Source of the DNA: Pseudomonadota bacterium
GTDB lineage: Bacteria > Pseudomonadota > Alphaproteobacteria > Acetobacterales > Acetobacteraceae
Direction: 5' to 3'
Length of the DNA: 11,073 bases
Assembly (NCBI GenBank): GCA_021808055.1
Contig: JAKBCH010000053.1
Span: forward strand, 1-11,073
The translations under genes and the position numbers were made by a program. Below, piece by piece: positions 1 through 6,320 of this stretch (positions are counted from its first letter, which is position 1; each line of letters starts with the position of its first letter). The notes beneath the pieces are model-generated. The model was not told where the DNA came from and did not search any database. It saw nothing but the letters and a program-made list of their open reading frames with translations.

Positions 1-678
1 GGCCTCAGGACATGCAAGAAAGGCGATCGCCGCCGCGACGTCGCGAGGCTGGCCGAGACGCCCAAGGGGAATCGCCGCCGCCAGCTCCCGCAACCGCGCT
101 TCGCTATCCGCTTCTCTGTGCAACATCGGCGTGTCAGTATCTCCAGGGCAGACCGCATTCACCCGAATATTCTGATGCGCATGGTCGGCCGCCATGCTGC
201 GGGTAAGCTGCACGATGGCCCCCTTGCTGACGCCATAAGCCACGGCGCCACGCGCGGCGACCAGGCCCCAATCTGACGATACATTGATGATGGCACCCTC
301 GCCCTGCCGCACCATAACAGCCACCGCGGCGCGGGAAAGCCGGAACACGGACGTGACATTAACCGCCATAATCTGGTCCCACTCCTCATCCGTGCAGGCT
401 TGGGAATCGCCCTGGAACAGAATGCCGGCATTGTTCACCAGTATGTCCAACCGGCCATGCTCCTGCATCGTCCAGGCAATAAGCTTTTCCGGCGTGGCGG
501 GGCTGGCAATATCCGCCGCCAGAAACTGTGCGCCAAGCTCAACAGCCAGGGCGTTGCCTATCTCGGCGTTGCGCCCGGTTAACAACAAGGAAGCGCCGCG
601 CTCGGCGAACAGCTTGGCCGTGGCCAGCCCTATCCCCGCGGTTGCACCTGTAATCAAAGCCGTCTTTCCGATCAGCAT
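1..678 (-). CDS. Short-chain dehydrogenase/reductase (SDR), 3'-partial
   Basis: This is a classical SDR oxidoreductase that uses a nicotinamide cofactor on an alcohol/ketone-type substrate; the substrate cannot be told. It starts at ATG 676-678, and 226 codons are visible before the window edge. The cofactor motif TGATAGIG is at residues 10-17, NNAG at 82-85, catalytic Asn at 108, Ser at 134/135 and Y-G-V-S-K at 148-152. A PG motif (178-179) and the usual R-x-G-x-P-x-D-V stretch near 207-214 follow. Arg36 after the second strand (TGRN) suggests NADP(H) preference. Classical SDRs have about 250 residues, so roughly 25 C-terminal residues should lie outside the window. A GGAG sits 12 bases before the start. 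The gene follows the radical SAM gene on the same strand after 58 bases, so co-transcription is plausible. The family call is firm; the substrate is unknown. Confidence 0.93.
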   Translation of the reverse strand, partial: MLIGKTALITGATAGIGLATAKLFAERGASLLLTGRNAEIGNALAVELGAQFLAADIASPATPEKLIAWTMQEHGRLDILVNNAGILFQGDSQACTDEEWDQIMAVNVTSVFRLSRAAVAVMVRQGEGAIINVSSDWGLVAARGAVAYGVSKGAIVQLTRSMAADHAHQNIRVNAVCPGDTDTPMLHREADSEARLRELAAAIPLGRLGQPRDVAAAIAFLACPEA

Positions 679-736
679 TGTTTTTCATTTCTCCGATTTG
701 CCGCGCAGCGTTATATTTATGTCTCTCAGGCCGGCT

Positions 737-2347
737 TCACTCCAAAGCCAAAAACGTCATCAACGGATCTTTCAGATCGTTGATATTCGTAATCAGATAA
801 TTCGCCAGGTCTGGCTGCTCGCCGGGGCGCGCCGGCAATTCCGAATAGATGTTCAGCGTGCCGTCCCAGCCAATGCGCACGTTAAACGGGCGCGGCACCA
901 GGCCTTTGGCTTCCACCCAGCCCGCGCGTTCAGGCGGTTGTTCGGAAAATGGCAGCACCCGCTTGCCCTCCTCGCGGTCATATCCCTTGCCCTGGGGCGG
1001 GGCGATCAGAACGATCCGCTCCGCGGGGAAGCGTTTCAGCTCTTCTGTCAGCCACGCCCATTCCGGTGTTGAAAGAAACTCCTCTTCGCGGAAATCCTCT
1101 GGGATATAAGCCATATCCATCGTCGAGCGTATCTCGGCCTGGAAACCCAGCTTCTCATTCAACAAGGTTTCAACCAGCCCCGGCAATTCCCGCAAGTTGG
1201 AGCGGTAAGCCATGAGATTGTAGCGGATGCGCGGCGCGTTGGGGCTTGTGCGAAAAACCTCCAGCATCAAATCCCAGTTTTCCAGAAAGATATGGTGCCG
1301 CGCGCCTTTGCGCATCTTCTCGTAAATCTCTTTATCCATGCTCTCAAGCGAGATGTTCACATGGTCCATGCCAGATTGCGCCAGCGCCTCAAAGAACGGG
1401 CGCTGCTGACGCTTGGCAAGATTGGTGGTGAAGAACAGCTTCTTGCGGTATTCTCTTGGCACACGTTCGATGAATTCGATCAACCGTGGATGCAAAGTGG
1501 CTTCGTGCAGGCAGGAGAGCCAGAAATTCCCATCTGTCACATATGGAATAAGGCGCAAGGCGGCGGCAAACGTCTCATCGCTCATCACATAGGTTTTGTT
1601 TGTTTGCCCGTAATCGTAAACGCAAAACGGGCAGCGCAGATTGCAATTGTTCACAATATCCATCGCCACGTGATGGATCGGCTGAAATTCACGCTTCAAA
1701 GCCGGGGCTGCATCCAGCACATGAACAGAGCCGTGCACCCGTACGAAAACTGAATCACGCTGCGCGGGGGTTAATTCGTGGTCAAACAATACGAAGAACG
1801 CGCAGGTGCCATCTCCCACGCCAACCTGGCGCAGCACATCGCTAAACTGGTTTGCCACATGGCGCTTCAGGAGCGTTTCGCCACTCGGCTCTGGCAAAAT
1901 AATATCGATCGTCACGCGCCGCGCGGCATCAGATAAATCGCGTACCCAGCCAGAAATATGGCGGCCTGAACATTCATCCACAAAGCCCTGGTAAGGCCCT
2001 TGCCCCGGCGGGTTGGTCTGCAAAGCCGGCGCCAGCTCAAGATGATGCCGCGCCCCCGCCGGGCGAATGAACAATTTGTCCCGTTCAGCCTCGGTCAGCG
2101 GCGTTTGAAAGCGCGCCTCAAAGCCATAGCGCCCATCACCTATGCCAACCTGAACCAAAACCTCGCTGAATATGTCCGCCCGCCCTCTGGCCAGCACGCG
2201 CTCGCGCCACCGTCCTGGCAGCACCACCTCATAATCCTGCCGCGCGGCTGGATTGTTTAAATCCCACAGCCAGCCCTTCACATGCGCTGTGCTGCGTTCA
2301 TCCACATAGCCTTGATACTGAGGGGCAAGCCCGGTCACGCCATCCAT
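737..2347 (-). CDS. Radical SAM protein with two N-terminal beta-rich modules and a cysteine-less SPASM-like tail
   Basis: The protein has 536 residues. Residues 11-109 and 119-217 are two copies of one module in perfect 108-residue register: YQGYVDE/YQGFVDE, GWxxDL at 25/133, QVGxGDG at 66/174, APAL at 106/214. By hand count they share about 45% identity without gaps. The radical SAM core follows. CNLRCPFC (235-242) gives the CX3CX2C ligands of the 4Fe-4S cluster that cleaves S-adenosylmethionine. Later core elements are FTTNL (306-310), NISLES (331-336) and MRKG (345-348). The usual GGEP-type motif is altered to LHEA (280-283). Residues 484-536 look like a SPASM segment (RPFNVRIGWDG, then a G/N-rich loop and a final helix), but there is no cysteine after residue 279, so no auxiliary cluster is expected there. 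An in-frame TAA at 2357-2359 limits the 5' end, and the first module begins at residue 11, so ATG 2347 is the natural start although no clear ribosome-binding site precedes it. Substrate unknown; the modules suggest a cell-surface or glycan link (inference). Confidence 0.9.
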   Translation of the reverse strand: MDGVTGLAPQYQGYVDERSTAHVKGWLWDLNNPAARQDYEVVLPGRWRERVLARGRADIFSEVLVQVGIGDGRYGFEARFQTPLTEAERDKLFIRPAGARHHLELAPALQTNPPGQGPYQGFVDECSGRHISGWVRDLSDAARRVTIDIILPEPSGETLLKRHVANQFSDVLRQVGVGDGTCAFFVLFDHELTPAQRDSVFVRVHGSVHVLDAAPALKREFQPIHHVAMDIVNNCNLRCPFCVYDYGQTNKTYVMSDETFAAALRLIPYVTDGNFWLSCLHEATLHPRLIEFIERVPREYRKKLFFTTNLAKRQQRPFFEALAQSGMDHVNISLESMDKEIYEKMRKGARHHIFLENWDLMLEVFRTSPNAPRIRYNLMAYRSNLRELPGLVETLLNEKLGFQAEIRSTMDMAYIPEDFREEEFLSTPEWAWLTEELKRFPAERIVLIAPPQGKGYDREEGKRVLPFSEQPPERAGWVEAKGLVPRPFNVRIGWDGTLNIYSELPARPGEQPDLANYLITNINDLKDPLMTFLALE

Positions 2348-2541
2348 GCCGGGACGTTAGGCCATAGCTTGCCCCGCGTGCAACCGCCCATCCTGCTCCA
2401 CGATTCGCAACCGATGTCTCGATTGATCATTCAGAAAAAAGAACATAAGGTGAACAATATAACGTTTCCGAGACCCCACAAGGAGCCGGACTCGGCGTGA
2501 ACTCTGGGGCAAGCATTTTCGTGATAAAAAAACTGCACTTA

Positions 2542-2557
2542 GCACAGCTAGTAGTGA
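2542..2557 (+). promoter_or_regulatory. Possible second, degenerate NrdR box
   Basis: The sequence GCACAGCTAGTAGTGA keeps the outer half-sites of an NrdR box (CACA ... TAGTG, about 9 of 16 positions) but not the AT-rich centre. Its start is 29 bases before that of the better box. Known pairs are usually spaced near 31-32 bases centre to centre, so the spacing is close but not ideal. Because paired sites are the rule it is worth recording, but it could be chance. Confidence 0.35.
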
Positions 2558-2570
2558 TTGCACGACGCGC

Positions 2571-2586
2571 TCACTATATGTTGTTA
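2571..2586 (+). promoter_or_regulatory. NrdR box upstream of nrdA
   Basis: The 16 bases TCACTATATGTTGTTA match the known NrdR-box consensus acaCwAtATaTwGtgt at 12 positions, including the central C..A.AT.T.G core. NrdR is the ATP/dATP-sensing repressor of ribonucleotide reductase genes. The site lies 36 bases before the nrdA start and overlaps the -10-like hexamer, where a bound repressor would block transcription. It is the best-matching site in this spacer. NrdR boxes normally come in pairs; see the weaker candidate at 2542-2557. Confidence 0.72.
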
Positions 2587-2590
2587 TGAT
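2585..2590 (+). promoter_or_regulatory. Candidate -10 element of the nrdAB promoter
   Basis: TATGAT matches the sigma-70 -10 consensus at five of six positions. It would place the transcription start near 2597, ahead of the AGGGG at 2607-2611 that serves the nrdA start at 2623. The nearest TTG-type -35 candidate (TTGCAC, 2558-2563) is 21 bases away, too far for a standard promoter, so the -35 side is uncertain. Confidence 0.4.
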
Positions 2591-2622
2591 GACCGCTAAT
2601 AAGAACAGGGGTCCGGCAAAAG

Positions 2623-4497
2623 ATGAACATGATGACAAAGCCCGAGGCTGCATTGCTGGATGATGCGATACAATTGCCCGGCAGGTTTCAGGTAACGGTG
2701 GACCGTTCCCGCGATTCACTGCTGACTGATTTCGGCCGCGCGACCCTGGACGACCGCTATCTCCTGCCCGGCGAAAGCTACCAGGACCTCTTCGCCCGCG
2801 TTGCCTCTTATTATGGCGACGACCAGGCCCACGCCCAGCGGCTTTACGACTATATCTCGAAAATGTGGTTTATGCCTGCCACCCCGGTGCTCTCCAACGG
2901 CGGCACGGATCGCGGGCTGCCGATCTCCTGCTTCTTAAATGAAGCGACCGATTCGCTGGATGGCATTGTCGGGCTCTGGAACGAGAATGTCTGGCTGGCT
3001 TCCAAAGGCGGTGGCATCGGGTCCTACTGGGGCAATCTGCGCTCCATTGGCGAAAAAGTCGGCCAGAATGGCAAAACCTCCGGCATCATTCCCTTCATCC
3101 GCGTGATGGATTCTCTTACCCTCGCTATCTCCCAGGGCTCTCTGCGCCGCGGTTCGGCGGCGGTGTATCTGCCGATCTGGCACCCCGAGATCGAGGAATT
3201 CATCGACATGCGCCGCCCCACCGGCGGCGACCCGAACCGCAAGGCCCTCAACCTGCATCATGGCGTGCTGATCTCGGACGATTTCATGCGCGCCGTGGAA
3301 GCCGACGAGCAATGGGGCCTGCGCTCGCCCAAGGATAACAGCGTGGTGCGTTCCATCTCTGCCCGCGCCTTGTGGATTCGCATCCTCACCACGCGCATTG
3401 AGCAAGGCGAGCCGTACATCATCTATTCCGACCATGTGAATAATGCCCGCCCCGAGCAGCATAAGCTGGCTGGGTTGGAGGTAAAAACCTCCAATCTCTG
3501 CGCCGAGATTACGCTGCCCACCGGTGTTGACCAATATGGTAAGCAGCGTACCGCCGTGTGCTGCCTCTCCTCCCTCAACCTGGAGACCTGGTTTGAGTGG
3601 CACAAGGATGAGCGTTTCATCGAGGATGTGATGCGCTTCCTGGACAACGTGCTGGAAGATTTCATCCAGAAGGCGCCAGATTCCATGGAACGCGCCAAAT
3701 ACGCCGCCTACCGGGAGCGTTCCGTCGGGCTGGGGGTTATGGGCTATCACTCCTTCCTGCAGGATAATTCCATTCCGTTTGAAAGCGTGATGGCGAAGGT
3801 GTGGAACACCCGCATGTTCAAGCATATCCGCGCTGAAGCGGATAAGGCTTCCAAAACCCTGGCCGCTGAACGCGGCGCCTGCCCGGATGCGAAGGATTAC
3901 GGCATTGAGGAGCGTTTCAGCCACAAAATGGCGATCGCCCCCACCGCCTCCATTTCCATTATCGCGGGCAATTCCTCACCGGGCATAGAGCCGATCAGCG
4001 CCAATGTCTTCCTGCAGAAAACGCTCTCGGGGAGTTTCTCCGTGCGCAACCGCGCACTAAAGAAAGTGCTGGAAGCTTATGGGCAGGATAACGAGGACAT
4101 CTGGTCCTCCATCACCCTCAGCAAAGGCTCGGTGCAGCATCTGGACTTCCTGACCCAGCACGAGAAAGACGTATTTAAAACCGCCTTCGAGCTGGATCAG
4201 CGCTGGGTGGTGGAACATGCGGCAGACCGCGCGGGCTTTATCTGCCAGAGCCAGTCCATCAACATCTTCCTGCCTGCGAATGTGCATAAGCGGGATTTGC
4301 ACCAGATCCATTACCAGGCATGGAAGCGCGGTGTGAAATCGCTCTATTACTGCCGGTCGCTCTCCATTCAGCGCGCCGATACTGTCTCTGAAAAAAAGGC
4401 CACCGCCGTAATGGAAAACCGCCCGGCGAACGATGCCGGTGAAACATTGCCGTTGGCGGCCAGCAGCAATTATGAGGAATGCCTCGCCTGCCAGTAA
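2623..4497 (+). CDS. nrdA: Class I ribonucleotide reductase, alpha (catalytic) subunit
   Basis: This is the large subunit that reduces ribonucleoside diphosphates to deoxyribonucleotides in the cytoplasm, working with NrdB encoded next to it. It has 624 residues. Visible catalytic parts are Cys103 (ISCFLNE, one of the redox pair), Asn291-x-Cys293-x-Glu295 (NLCAEI, thiyl-radical site), Cys313 (VCCLSS, partner of the redox pair) and Tyr575-Tyr576 (LYY, radical-transfer pair). The C-terminal tail ends in CLAC (620-623), which would relay electrons from thioredoxin or glutaredoxin. E. coli NrdA has 761 residues; the difference is mostly the N-terminal ATP-cone, absent here because the catalytic fold begins near residue 20. 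The start at ATG 2623 has AGGGG 11 bases upstream; ATGs at 2629 and 2632 are possible alternatives. nrdB follows after 34 bases, and an NrdR-like site precedes the gene. No nrdI or nrdH neighbour argues for class Ib. Confidence 0.96.
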   Translation: MNMMTKPEAALLDDAIQLPGRFQVTVDRSRDSLLTDFGRATLDDRYLLPGESYQDLFARVASYYGDDQAHAQRLYDYISKMWFMPATPVLSNGGTDRGLPISCFLNEATDSLDGIVGLWNENVWLASKGGGIGSYWGNLRSIGEKVGQNGKTSGIIPFIRVMDSLTLAISQGSLRRGSAAVYLPIWHPEIEEFIDMRRPTGGDPNRKALNLHHGVLISDDFMRAVEADEQWGLRSPKDNSVVRSISARALWIRILTTRIEQGEPYIIYSDHVNNARPEQHKLAGLEVKTSNLCAEITLPTGVDQYGKQRTAVCCLSSLNLETWFEWHKDERFIEDVMRFLDNVLEDFIQKAPDSMERAKYAAYRERSVGLGVMGYHSFLQDNSIPFESVMAKVWNTRMFKHIRAEADKASKTLAAERGACPDAKDYGIEERFSHKMAIAPTASISIIAGNSSPGIEPISANVFLQKTLSGSFSVRNRALKKVLEAYGQDNEDIWSSITLSKGSVQHLDFLTQHEKDVFKTAFELDQRWVVEHAADRAGFICQSQSINIFLPANVHKRDLHQIHYQAWKRGVKSLYYCRSLSIQRADTVSEKKATAVMENRPANDAGETLPLAASSNYEECLACQ

Positions 4498-4531
4498 GGC
4501 GGTAAGGCTCGTTTTTTAAAGGATCGGGGCC

Positions 4532-5590
4532 ATGGCCCAGTCTCTGAAGGCGTTTATAATGAGTGGACAGATTATTTCCGCCCCTGAAGCGGACAAGAAA
4601 TTGGATTTGCTGACCGAGAACCCGGTCTATAAGCCTTTCCGTTACCCTTGGGCCTACGAAGCCTGGCTGATCCAGCAGCGCGTTCATTGGCTGCCGGAAG
4701 AAGTACCGATGGCTGAGGATGTGCGCGACTGGCACAAGAAGCTTACAGAAGGCGAGCGCAATCTGCTCACGCAAATCTTCCGCTTTTTCACCCAGGCGGA
4801 TGTCGAAGTGAATAATTGCTACATGAAGCAATATTCCCAGGTGTTTAAACCCACCGAAGTACTGATGATGCTCTCGGCCTTCTCGAACATCGAGACCGTG
4901 CATATCGCCGCCTATTCCCACCTGCTGGATACGGTGGGCATGCCGGAGGTGGAATACCAGGCATTCCTTAAATATAAGGAAATGAAGGATAAATACGAAT
5001 ACATGCATAGCTTCTCCATGGAGAACAAGCATGAGATCGCCAAAACCCTCGCCGCTTTCGGCGCCTTTACCGAGGGGCTGCAACTCTTCGCCACCTTCGC
5101 CATCCTGCTGAACTTCCCGCGCTTTAATAAGATGAAAGGCATGGGGCAGATCATCACCTGGTCTGTCCGCGATGAATCCCTGCATTGCGAGAGCATCACC
5201 AAGCTGTTCCTCACCTTTATCTCTGAAAACCCGGAAATCTGGACCGAGGAGCTGTGCCGGGAACTCTACCTCACCTGCGCCACCATCGTGGACCATGAAG
5301 ATTCCTTCATCGACCTCGCCTTCGAATTCGGCGCGGTGGAGGGGCTCACCGCTGCCGAGGTGAAGCGTTACATCCGCTATATCGCGGACCGCCGCTTGGC
5401 TGGGCTTGGCCTTAGCCCGCTGTTCCACGTGGAAAAGAACCCGCTGCCCTGGCTGGATGAAATGCTGAACGCCGTGGAGCACGCTAATTTCTTTGAAAAC
5501 CGCTCCACCGAGTATAGCAAGGCCGCCACATCCGGTTCCTGGGAGGATGCCTTTAACACTTTCGATAAACCGGCGGCGAACCAAGGTTAA
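4532..5590 (+). CDS. nrdB: Class I ribonucleotide reductase, beta (radical-generating) subunit
   Basis: This subunit of 352 residues holds the dinuclear metal centre and tyrosyl radical that start catalysis in NrdA. All expected ligands are present at E. coli-like spacing: Asp90, Glu121, His124, Glu181, Glu215 and His218. Tyr128 lies four residues after His124, where the radical tyrosine belongs, so a conventional tyrosyl-radical enzyme is expected rather than a tyrosine-less variant. The tail (FENRSTEYSK and beyond) should dock on NrdA. There is no N-terminal ATP-cone of the kind some beta subunits carry. AAGGA at 4519-4523 lies 8 bases before ATG 4532, a good ribosome-binding site, and the 34-base gap after nrdA indicates one transcript. 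The following AT-rich spacer ends the operon. Confidence 0.96.
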   Translation: MAQSLKAFIMSGQIISAPEADKKLDLLTENPVYKPFRYPWAYEAWLIQQRVHWLPEEVPMAEDVRDWHKKLTEGERNLLTQIFRFFTQADVEVNNCYMKQYSQVFKPTEVLMMLSAFSNIETVHIAAYSHLLDTVGMPEVEYQAFLKYKEMKDKYEYMHSFSMENKHEIAKTLAAFGAFTEGLQLFATFAILLNFPRFNKMKGMGQIITWSVRDESLHCESITKLFLTFISENPEIWTEELCRELYLTCATIVDHEDSFIDLAFEFGAVEGLTAAEVKRYIRYIADRRLAGLGLSPLFHVEKNPLPWLDEMLNAVEHANFFENRSTEYSKAATSGSWEDAFNTFDKPAANQG

Positions 5591-5645
5591 TGTTGCGAAC
5601 CCAAAACACCATAAGAAACATATAATTAATATTTTGACTTCACAA

Positions 5646-5676
5646 TAATCGTAAATTTATCAAAGATTTACGATTA
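5646..5676. repeat. Perfect 11-bp inverted repeat downstream of nrdB
   Basis: TAATCGTAAAT (5646-5656) and ATTTACGATTA (5666-5676) are exact reverse complements around a 9-base loop; as RNA a G-U and an A-U pair could add two more steps. It begins 55 bases after the nrdB stop. The stem is AT-rich and no T-run follows, so it is a poor intrinsic terminator. A TTGACT (-35-like, 5634-5639) lies just upstream, so an operator for a dimeric regulator is an alternative. Function not established. Confidence 0.6.
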
Positions 5677-5742
5677 CCTCTGGCGTCCCGCCTCAATTTC
5701 CCCTATTAATTAGCCTAGAGCGCTTATCTTCAAGTATCACAA

Positions 5743-5772
5743 GAATACTCTTGGATGACGCTTGGAGTATTC
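5743..5772. repeat. 8-bp inverted repeat in AT-rich spacer
   Basis: GAATACTC (5743-5750) and GAGTATTC (5765-5772) are exact reverse complements with a 14-base spacer. They lie in the AT-rich stretch between nrdB and the small gene at 5864. The site could bind a regulator or form a leader hairpin. Nothing else I can read decides between these, and an 8-bp repeat may be chance. Confidence 0.4.
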
Positions 5773-5863
5773 GTATGGTCCAAAAATTAAGACGAGTTTC
5801 ATCTGCCAAAGCATCCTTGTTTCGCCCAAACATCTTCCAACCTATGATATCGGACTAGAAAAC

Positions 5864-6151
5864 ATGGCAGCTCTGACAACTCCTGAGGGAGACACTGAAG
5901 TTTCTGGCTCCCGGACGCAAACTGGCGCGCCACGCTATAGCCGCCGATTGTCAGATAAAATCCTGCTTGCATTCCATCATGCCTGCGACCAGGGCGACTA
6001 CGAGATCGCCGAGCAATTGCTTCGCATCCTGGAATCCATGCTTACCCGCCGCACTGTGCCGCCAGATGCAAACCGCCGTAAAAGCATAGAAAGTCTGGTG
6101 GCCGCGCATGAGCGGCTATGGCATCTGCGCCATCCAGAGGGCTTCATCTAA
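5864..6151 (+). CDS. Small conserved alphaproteobacterial protein of unknown function
   Basis: This encodes 95 residues. The first ~28 are polar and low in conserved pattern. The rest (about 29-91) is a charged, helix-rich segment running from LSDKILLAFHHACDQGDYE through LLRILESML to ESLVAAHERLWHLRHPE. From memory this pattern recurs as a small hypothetical protein across Alphaproteobacteria, which supports a real gene; no function is known to me. There is no signal peptide, membrane segment or metal-binding motif. The reading frame is open upstream to a TTG at 5762, but that extra stretch is AT-rich and unlike the conserved part, so ATG 5864 is preferred although its ribosome-binding site is weak. 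The gene stands alone on the plus strand and converges on the exported-protein gene. A link to the nrd operon cannot be argued because about 270 bases separate them. Confidence 0.75.
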   Translation: MAALTTPEGDTEVSGSRTQTGAPRYSRRLSDKILLAFHHACDQGDYEIAEQLLRILESMLTRRTVPPDANRRKSIESLVAAHERLWHLRHPEGFI

Positions 6152-6166
6152 AACTGGGTGATTTTA

Positions 6167-6205
6167 GATTGATGCGCTGAGGCGCTGCGGCTGAAAACGT
6201 CAATC
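6167..6205. terminator. Possible hairpin between converging genes
   Basis: GATTGATG (6167-6174) can pair with CGTCAATC (6198-6205) through eight steps with one G-U. The hairpin lies between two genes that end toward each other (stop at 6151 on plus; original stop at 6251-6253 on minus), where a two-way terminator would fit. No T-run follows on either strand, so the call is weak. Confidence 0.25.
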
Positions 6206-6250
6206 GGTCTCTCATTGAAGTGATAGAGCGCATTCAGGGCATCCGCTCTC

Positions 6251-6292
6251 TCAGAGATACTTCTGATAGACCTCATGGCCCAGCACATGAAA
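6251..6292 (-). pseudogene. Stranded 3' end of the exported-protein gene
   Basis: Reading past the present TAG in the same frame gives FHVLGHEV (the second duplicate copy), then YQKYL and a TGA at 6251-6253. This is most simply the original C-terminal coding end, cut off when the 27-bp duplication created a stop at the copy junction. It is not translated unless the stop is read through or the duplication collapses. Confidence 0.7.
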
Positions 6293-6320
6293 CTAGACCT
6301 CATGGCCCAGCACATGAAAC
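6267..6320. repeat. 27-bp exact tandem duplication
   Basis: Bases 6267-6293 and 6294-6320 are identical, head to tail, with no gap; the unit begins TAGACCTCATGG and ends CATGAAAC on the plus strand. It sits at the 3' end of the minus-strand exported-protein gene and is nine codons long, so it keeps frame. The junction between the copies forms the present stop codon (TAG on the minus strand, 6293-6295). Confidence 0.97.

Larger units (their letters stand above)
2348..2622. other. Divergent intergenic region between the radical SAM and nrdA genes
   Basis: This 275-base spacer separates a minus-strand and a plus-strand gene, so it should hold promoters for both. The nrdA side holds an NrdR-like box, a -10-like hexamer and a ribosome-binding site. 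On the radical SAM side I see AT-rich stretches around 2430-2465 but no convincing -35/-10 pair. A short inverted repeat CCGAG (2468-2472) / CTCGG (2491-2495) is present and of unknown meaning. I found no convincing coding region here. Confidence 0.6.

Noticed and set aside
284..1072. Plus-strand open frame of 262 codons
   Set aside because: It lies opposite the SDR and radical SAM genes, both of which show clear motifs on the minus strand.
2335..2430. 31-residue minus-strand frame ending just inside the radical SAM start, a possible leader peptide
   Set aside because: There is no ribosome-binding site and no attenuator-like residue run, and such short frames are expected by chance. The overlap with a start lacking a Shine-Dalgarno sequence is noted but not enough.
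2357..2719. Minus-strand open frame over the nrdA promoter region
   Set aside because: It overlaps the nrdA start, the NrdR-like box and the ribosome-binding site, and its peptide has no conserved pattern.
2935..3924. Minus-strand open frame of 329 codons opposite nrdA
   Set aside because: Same reasoning: it is fully inside nrdA, has low-complexity character and no family resemblance.
4259..5584. Long minus-strand open frame (441 codons) opposite nrdB and the end of nrdA
   Set aside because: The coding strand is clearly nrdAB with all catalytic residues. The antisense frame has no recognisable domain and is a by-product of codon bias.
5762..5863. TTG start extending the small protein by 34 codons
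   Set aside because: The extra stretch is AT-rich, unlike the conserved part, and includes an arm of the 5743-5772 inverted repeat; ATG 5864 is the better start.
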